From Prunus persica (lineage: Eukaryota > Streptophyta > Magnoliopsida > Rosales > Rosaceae), in assembly GCF_000346465.2 (NCBI RefSeq), contig NC_034010.1, positions 3,616,941 through 3,680,940 on the forward strand: 64,000 nucleotides of DNA, in the 5' to 3' direction. The translations under genes were made by a program, and so were the position numbers. A model generated the notes under the pieces. The model ran no database searches. It had not been told where the DNA came from and saw only the letters and a program-made list of their open reading frames with translations. Below, piece after piece: positions 57,749 through 64,000 of the stretch (position 1 is its first letter; each line of letters begins with the position of its first letter).

Positions 57749-60315
57749 CTATGTCATTTTACGATCTCTAGGTGGCGAGCCTTGCGTGTCAAATTGTGAT
57801 TGCAATACACTAGACTTAGGTGTCTTAAAGGTAAAACCATCAAAGGTGTAACAAGTGGAGCCACTAACCACTTAGCCATATGAGAAGCCCGAGTTAGGGG
57901 TTTTATAAGAAGAGGACAGCATCTTAGTCCCATAACCAGCACTCAAGGAGGAAGAAAATGTTATGTTCCCAGTAGTTGTATCATCTTGTGGTCCAAAACT
58001 AGAAAGAATGTCGCTCTAGTCACTTATATAACCTCTTTTCCGCTTACCTCTATCACCAATAATGCAATTTAGACAGTTTCTTTTGTTGCGACCAGTAACC
58101 TTGCACTCTCCGCATTGTGAGGCCTTTTTGCCTTTGCTTCCCGTTGTTTGCTTCCCATTTGTCTTAACAACTACGGGGTCTCTTATAATATTATTATGGC
58201 ATCGTAGATTAAGACTAGTTTGTTCATGTTGCTCCTTCCATGTCTCAACGAAAGTACTTAATCTCCCAAATGCAGCCTTTAGCCTCTTGTAACAGACTTT
58301 TGTCTGCGACCCATAAAAAAAAACTTGTTAAAATCAGCACTTAATGACCCAAACCTAGCCATTTGAATAGTTTTGTTGGGAACATCATCCGACTTGACTA
58401 CAAATTCACTCCCACGTCTTGCATCCTTTGTCCATCTCTTCATTATTAAGGTCGGAAGTATTTGGTCTATATGATTACATTTCATAACTCCAAACATATG
58501 ACAATACGGAATTCCACTGGATTCAAATAATTTGTATGAACATTGAAGATATTGCTCTTTCTGGTAGTACACTAGAATTAATTTGGAAAATTTGGAAAAT
58601 TAATTCCATTTCTCATCGGGTCTTCCAAATTTGGAACATTTGTAAACACGAGGATCGTCATTGTTTCTTGCGGGTTGCACGAGAATTAATTTTGCCTCCT
58701 TGTTTATCTCATTTCTTATCAACTTGTAAATTTTGAGTAAAAATAGAAGCTACATGTTCCTCTAGTGATCGGAGGTGTGTAAGAAGGAGTGCATGTGAGT
58801 TGTTTGAATCAAAGTCATCCTTCACATTCTCATTTCTCAACTTCAATAAGGATCTTTCAATCTGCAGAATATACTCCACTAACTTCATGCCTCTACCAAT
58901 TCGATCCTTCAAGTTCTTATGCATACCCTCAACACGTTGTGTGGTGGTATTCCCACCAAAAAAATGCCCCTAGCAATACGCTTCAGTCCATCGTTTCCGT
59001 TTACAATACATCATCTCGATCCAATCGCCTTTTAGATCATATGCATCTATCATATGCTGCCAATGTTGTTCGAACGCCACTGGTGTCAAACCGCCATGCA
59101 TACAATAGCTAAACTCCCTTACAATTTTTGAGTTATTCACATTGGAGTTCACATTCCTCATGATGTGCCATGAACATAAATGATGATGTGCATCGGGAAA
59201 AACTTCATCAATCGCTACGCGCATTGCCTCATCCCCGTCCGCGACAATAGATACAGGCTTCTTGTCCTTCACAGAAGTCAAAAAGTTCTGAGTACCCAAC
59301 GATATGTATCAGCAGTCTCATCAACAAGAAATGTACAACCAAAAACTGTAGTCGCGTTATGGTTGTTTACACCAACAAACACCACTAAAGGCTTGTCATA
59401 TACATTAGTCTTGTACATGCTATCAAATATCAACACATTCCCAATGCAACAATAATCGTGTAGAGATTGAGAGTCTCTCAAAAACAAATTTGCTAATCTA
59501 TTCTCCTCATCCACACTAAACATGCAAAAAAATTCCAGGTCCGCTATTGCCTTGGCATTCATGTAGCTTATTGCTGCTTATGCATCACCATCCACTTGTC
59601 GACGCTCAAAATCCATCATGTTATATAAATCCTTACTGGGGAACCCCACTTTCACGTATACGCTTGCTTGGTTAACCATATAGTCATATGTCTGATTGGT
59701 TTTAATAGAGGCTTTTCTTATAGAAATAGATTGTGCTATGTTGGATTCTGTAACACACCAGTGGGAACGAAGAAAAGGCACCTCATGTGAGTTAGCAAGT
59801 CGGTGGCTGTGCTCCTTTACAAATTTATTCACAATATAAGCATCCCGTTTAAGACAATACTTCACAACAAATGCAGTGTGACAATTCTCTCTAGTCTCTT
59901 TCCTTGGTGTATGAACCATATCCTCTCTCTTCATCCATTTCTTTGATCTACTCCCTTCTTTTGAACACACCCATTGTCTTCCCATCATAACCCTACCCTA
60001 TCTACGTCTCAAACGACTTCTTCTTATGCTAAAACCAATTGCAAGAGCATAGTTCCAGTAAAATCTTTCAGCTTCTTCAAATTTTGCAAACTCCCTCCCC
60101 TCTAAATCAGCAATGCTCATATTTTGGAAGTTTAACCTATCATACTCAAAGTGTTCGCTAATCTCAGTAATTTTTTCTATTCTGCCATCCAAAAACTATA
60201 AAGATGGGACATTTTTAGTTTCTTCAAGTGACTCAGCCTCCGTAAAATAACCTTTACTGTTAGATACGGAGTTTTGGCCTTGAATTCCATTCTTTTTTCT
60301 TGCTTCTGCATCCAT
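57749..60315 (-). pseudogene. FAR1/FHY3-like MULE transposase, interrupted
   Basis: The start is the ATG at 60315 (MDAEARKKNGIQGQNS), with an acceptor just upstream. A FAR1 DNA-binding domain (GREFAKFEEAERFYWNYAL, HTAFVVKYCLKRDAYIVNKF) is followed by a MULE transposase core (VLIFDSMYKTNVYDKPLVVF, VSIVADGDEAMRVAIDEVFP, HHHLCSWHIMRNVN). A SWIM-type zinc region (LFESSGIPYCHMFGVMK) and a CCHC-like knuckle (CGECKVTGRNKRNC) come before the stop at 57749-57751. In-frame stops occur at about 60190, 59998, 59578 and 58975, and the frame changes near 59290. This is the transposase of the composite and is now dead. Its domain order equals that of host FHY3/FAR1 factors, but the decay and context mark it as TE. 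Confidence 0.85.
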
Positions 60316-61737
60316 TTCCTAAAAATAGGCAACATGTCTTTCATAATATAATTAATATGAAAATAAATGGATACACATTAATTGCATTTAGTAGAAGTAT
60401 AAACATACAATTAAATTATGAAGGATTAGTCATTAATGAGAGATTCTACGTTTCATAATTGTACACATATAATAGCAATTGTGCGACAAGAATGCAAATA
60501 GACTGCTCTGTTTGTCAATTGCAAGACTATAATGCGCAATTAGAAGTAATTGTTTGTCGATTGCATTGACAAATCACATATGTTCTCAAAACTGAAGAGG
60601 CTACCAATAACATGGCAATATGGATACACTAATTGCAAAATCGGACTAACCAATTGGTAGTTGGATTCAGAATGACATATTGAAGTACCTCTTGTGTTCC
60701 CATTACCAAAATGCAAGGCTACAAATATCATGGCATTTGCATTACATGTAATTGTAATAGTAGACTAATCAATTGGTAATTGCATTCTAATTCATAAAAA
60801 GGCTTCCCAATTGCATGCCAAGTATGTACACAAATTGCAAAAAACCCATTACGATTTGGTAATTGTATGAGTTGAAGATGAACTCAATGTAAGATATCAT
60901 TATATCATTACAATTAAGAAATTCTTTTTCGAATGAGTCACGAACTTTTCAACATCAACAATATGCCTAACATGAAAGAAGAGAAAGATATTGACATTAA
61001 TCATATTGTGTTTCTTGTCTGTGAAAAAACTGAAACTACAATGGTTTTCTTTTCAACAAAACAAAAACCCATTAACCCCAAAAACATAATGGAATGTTTT
61101 GTACTCACATTGACTTTGACGACAGAGCAGTCGTTGGCTTTAGCAAGTTTTTTTTGTTGTAAAAATGGGGGCTAAGCCCAGGAAGCAACTAAGTAGAAAT
61201 TAATGCATACCTCAAGATGCCAATATAATCAACCTCAAGAACAGCAAATATCCTTTCATTACGTATCTCCTCTGAGTTGCAGGGGAAGAGAGGGAGAGAT
61301 GACAGAGATAGCCGGTGGGATTGCCTCAGCAATTCAGGATCTTCTTTGCCCTTCTTTGTATTGTTCTATTTTTCTTTGTTGTTCTATTTTTGTTTAATTT
61401 TTATTTTGTTCTCTTTTACCTACAACAACCATTTTAATCGGTAACCACCATTCAACCGTGTGGATTTAACCCACATTCCCACTTACTCATCCAATGTAGA
61501 ATTTTTGTCAAATTTGAAGCAACAAACTAAGAAATTTGACCATGCTGAATAAAAAAGTTTGAGCGAAAAGGAGCTTGGGTCTCTGTGTTGAAGAGGGTTT
61601 CGAAACAAAAACATAAGCGGGTTAGGGCAATCGGAAACTTGATGTTTTACTTGGGTCCTTATCTTCAAGCGGGTCATGTACTCTCAAAATGGGATGAGAT
61701 TTGCACTTAAATCTGTTGTTTCCTTCTAATGGTGGAA
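60316..61737. other. AATTGC-rich flank and intergenic sequence
   Basis: 60430-60860 carries many AATTGC/GCAATT words (tgtcaattgcaagac, tgcgcaattagaag, ccaattggtaattgca), probably the outer part of the MULE composite. From about 60900 I see no motif and no gene. Short open frames have no domain. Confidence 0.45.
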
Positions 61738-62189
61738 ATTACAACTCTGCAACAGCTACTAGAAATTTAATATGAGATTTGCACATCAAATTAAGGGTGG
61801 GCACGATCCGATTCGGTTTGGTTTTCATCTAAAATCAAAATTAGTACTTGTATTGTTCATCCAATCCAGTTCAGTTCAGTTCTTATAAAAATTCATTAAC
61901 TAAATCGAACCAACCCGAACCAGTTTAAATTTAATTTGATTTCAATTTTTCCGATTTGAACCAGCTCCAAGACCAATTGATAATTTTTTTCCTTTATAGA
62001 TAAATAATGAAAATAAAAAAATATTCATAGTAATCGTAGATCAAGATCGAAAAAATTATCAATTAGCCTTAGAGCTAGTCTAAACCAAAAAAATCGAAAC
62101 CGAATTAGATTTAAATTAGTTTGAGTTGGTCTGATTTAGTTACTGAATTTTTATATGAACTGAACTAAGCCAAATTGAATGAACAGTAC

Positions 62190-63889
62190 TTAGAGGTGTC
62201 AAACGGGTCGGGCCGGCCCAGCACGGCACGAGTCCAGCCCGCACGGCACGAGCACGAATATTAATGGGCCGTGCTCGGCACGGCACGAAAGCTTGGACCG
62301 GGCTGGGATTTAAAAAAAGGTCCAATGGACCGGGCCGGCCCGTGGCCCGACATGAGACGGGCTTAGCCCGAGCCCGCTCCAAGCACGGCACGAGCCCGAG
62401 CCCGCTCCAAGCACGACACGAGCCCGAGCCCACTTAAATCATCTACTGCATTTTTTTCACTACCAAGTTGGAACTTGGAACAGCAAGTAAATAAAATAAA
62501 ATAAAAAATATAAAAAATTGATGCAATGACCAATTACTTACCGGCAGACTTAAGTGACTTAATAAAAACACTTGACAAACAACCACCCAGCCTTGATGAC
62601 ATAACAAATAGATTTGGAGTTGGAGAGTTGGAGTTGGACTCAAACTCAAAGCGTCTAGACTCTAGGAGCCGTGAGTGATTCGTGAAGAAGCAATGAAAAC
62701 AAAACAGCGTCTCCTCCTCTTCCTCTCGATTTCTGCATCTCCTCTTTGTCTTCCAATATATCATAAATCTTTAGGAAATACCCCCAATTATAAAAACCCT
62801 AAATCTGTGTTGGAAGATCCATATAGCATCATAAAAACCCAAAACCTGTGTTTCTTTCCAAGTTTGAATTTTTGTTAATTTCTTCTAGCTTGGAAATCGG
62901 GTGAACTTTTTAGCTGGTTTCTCACTCTGGTGTGGTTGCAGGCATTGGATACTTTCAACACAGCAATTGTTTCTCCTATCTATTATGCTATGTTCACCTC
63001 TTTTACAATATTTGCCAGTGCAATAATGTTTAAAGTATCATCACGTGAACATGTTGTGTTTGTGTGTGAGTCTTTGTTATAAATCTAATGTATGTAATCT
63101 TTTGGTAGGATTATTCTGGTCAAAGCGTGACCAGCATAGCGTCAAAACTTTGAGGGTTCATCACTGTGTCATCTGGGACTGCTATATTGCATAGTACACG
63201 AGGGCCAGATCCACCTTAATTACAGGTTTGTATGTTGATGATCAGACTGCATGTCTTTTTGAAGATTTATGATGCTCTAAGTATCTTATTTTACTCCAGA
63301 AAATAATTAATTTTTTTTTCAGTTGACTGATGCAGGAACGTGAGATGACAAATGCTGATATTTTACCCGGTGTCCTAGATTAATTTTATTTTCCTTTTTG
63401 TGTAATTTGGGAGGGTAGTGGTACTCTTTTTCCTTGACCGGATTTTCTTCCTTTGGGGGTTTTTTAAGACAAGGTTTTAACGAGGCCACATTTTTGCCCT
63501 CCACCTTTTTCATATTGTTTGGATGTTTGATTATTAATGTTTTCAAATAGTTCATCATTCCTTGCTTCTAGTTATATGTTTTATGTTTATAATTTTAATT
63601 ATCTAGTGGGAAAAAAAAAATCAAGTAAAAAAAATTCAAATTAAATGGGCTTGTTCTTGGGCCCGAGTATGGCCCGAGCACGAGCACGGGCACGGCCCAA
63701 GCACGGCACGGCCCGTTTCAATATGGACTTAGGCTTTGGACCGGGCTGGGATCAATGATTTTACTAAATGGGCCAGCACGACACGGCCCGATAAATTAAA
63801 TGGGTCGGCACGGCACGGCACGAATACATTAAAGGCACAAGCTCAAATGGGTTGAGCCGGCCCGACACGGCCCGTTTGACATCTCTTAC
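62190..63889 (+). mobile_element. hAT-like non-autonomous element with captured gene fragment
   Basis: The left end agaggtgtcaaacgggtcgg and the right end ggcccgtttgacatctct are inverted repeats, followed inwards on both sides by GC-rich subterminal words (cacggcacgagcccgagccc and relatives). A target duplication is not clean (acagtact against acagtttt are possible copies). No transposase is present. The interior contains two NIPA exons with their intron. Confidence 0.75.
62942..63225 (+). pseudogene. captured NIPA-type magnesium transporter fragment
   Basis: Exon 62942-63034 (after a cag acceptor) reads ALDTFNTAIVSPIYYAMFTS then FTIFASAIMFK, a membrane span. A GT-AG intron (63035-63108) leads to 63109-63225, reading DYSGQSVTSIASKL, a TGA in place of the expected Cys codon, then GFITVSSGTAILHSTRGPDP. 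This is the C-terminal membrane region of NIPA (DUF803) magnesium transporters. The retained intron shows capture at the DNA level. The stop at about 63151 and a one-base loss near 63213 show it is no longer a working part of a transporter. Confidence 0.82.
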
Positions 63890-64000
63890 AGTTTTGACAC
63901 TAATTTTAATTTTAAATAAAAATTGAACTGAACTGAACCAAACTGAATTGTACAAATATATTAAATTTCTAGTAGCAGTTGCGGTTGCAGAGTTGTAATT

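Larger units (their letters stand above)
45827..60315. mobile_element. decayed MULE-like composite (Ulp1 + plant mobile domain + FAR1 transposase)
   Basis: Three gene relics that often travel in plant MULE-related elements lie together: an Ulp1 protease gene (plus), a plant mobile domain gene (minus) and a FAR1/MuDR-type transposase gene (minus). Shared AATTGC-rich spacers (about 44200-45780, 52870-53060, 57390-57480 and 60430-60860) support treating them as one element. I could not find its terminal inverted repeats, so the limits given are those of the coding parts. A Cassandra TRIM and a Harbinger element are inserted in it. Confidence 0.55.
61738..64000. mobile_element. element with long inverted ends, right end at window edge
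   Basis: attacaactctgcaacagctactagaaatttaatat at 61738 is matched in inverted orientation by the last bases of the window (tagtagcagttgcggttgcagagttgtaatt), with a few bases extra. Inside the left arm are words such as ggtgggcacgatccgattcgg and repeated ttcagttcagttc, seen in many hAT-type plant elements. The centre is occupied by a second element (62190-63889). The right boundary and any target duplication lie outside the window. Confidence 0.6.

Noticed and set aside
57749..60315. Host FHY3/FAR1 transcription factor
   Set aside because: Domain order fits, but several in-frame stops, a frameshift and neighbouring TE genes point to a MULE transposase relic.

Overview
This is a plant nuclear window made mostly of nested transposable elements, with a few host genes. 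The introns are plant-like, there are CACTA, MULE, Harbinger and Copia elements, and two insertions of the 5S-rRNA-bearing Cassandra TRIM are present. The host genes (a HIPP, an ankyrin/PGG protein, a nuclear maturase, FY) and the TE mix suggest a woody rosid, most likely Rosaceae and perhaps Prunus. That assignment is inference.

Layout. (1) 1-15122: two CACTA (En/Spm-type) elements of one family. Element A (window start to 8701) carries the 3' part of a Transposase_24-Ulp1 fusion gene and a TNP2 transposase gene broken by in-frame stops. It appears inserted into element B (8702-15122), which lies in the opposite orientation and carries the 5' exons of its own Transposase_24 gene. B also holds a hAT element flanked by a perfect 235-bp duplication and a rearranged fragment of the 26S proteasome subunit gene RPN6. 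Both elements are strewn with CGACGG/CCGTCG-type motifs, inside introns as well as at their ends. (2) 15123-15575: LINE RNase H tail. (3) 16347-17997: a five-exon HIPP-like gene that has lost its metal-binding cysteines; a MITE supplies its end. (4) 19692-26395: a dead Copia element on the minus strand with perfect 5-bp target duplications. A Cassandra solo LTR and a 2.47-kb LTR-like block are nested in it; the block holds six 95-bp hairpin repeats with compensatory stem changes.

(5) 26659-33532: a seven-exon ankyrin-PGG (ACD6/ITN1-type) membrane protein gene with a gag-like UBN2/DUF4219 first exon. It has two frame changes in the ankyrin exon. (6) 37086-41344, minus strand: an intronless nuclear group II intron maturase (nMAT3/nMAT4 type). 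It is preceded, where FY should continue into its WD40 repeats, by the first exons of the polyadenylation factor FY. The exon phases would allow an in-frame FY-maturase chimera.

(7) 41767-45826: a TIR element with a CT microsatellite, two MITEs and diverged repeats. (8) 45827-60315: a decayed MULE-like composite with three gene relics: a two-domain Ulp1 protease (plus), a plant mobile domain protein with an acidic tail (minus) and a FAR1/MULE transposase (minus). Its non-coding parts are rich in AATTGC. A complete Cassandra TRIM and a PIF/Harbinger element are inserted in it. (9) 61738-64000: a long inverted-repeat element, its right end at the window edge, holding a hAT-like element that has captured two exons of a NIPA magnesium transporter gene.

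Few genes here look able to make a normal product. The maturase is the only long uninterrupted host reading frame. The HIPP-like and ankyrin genes are spliceable but altered, and almost all TE genes carry stops or frameshifts.
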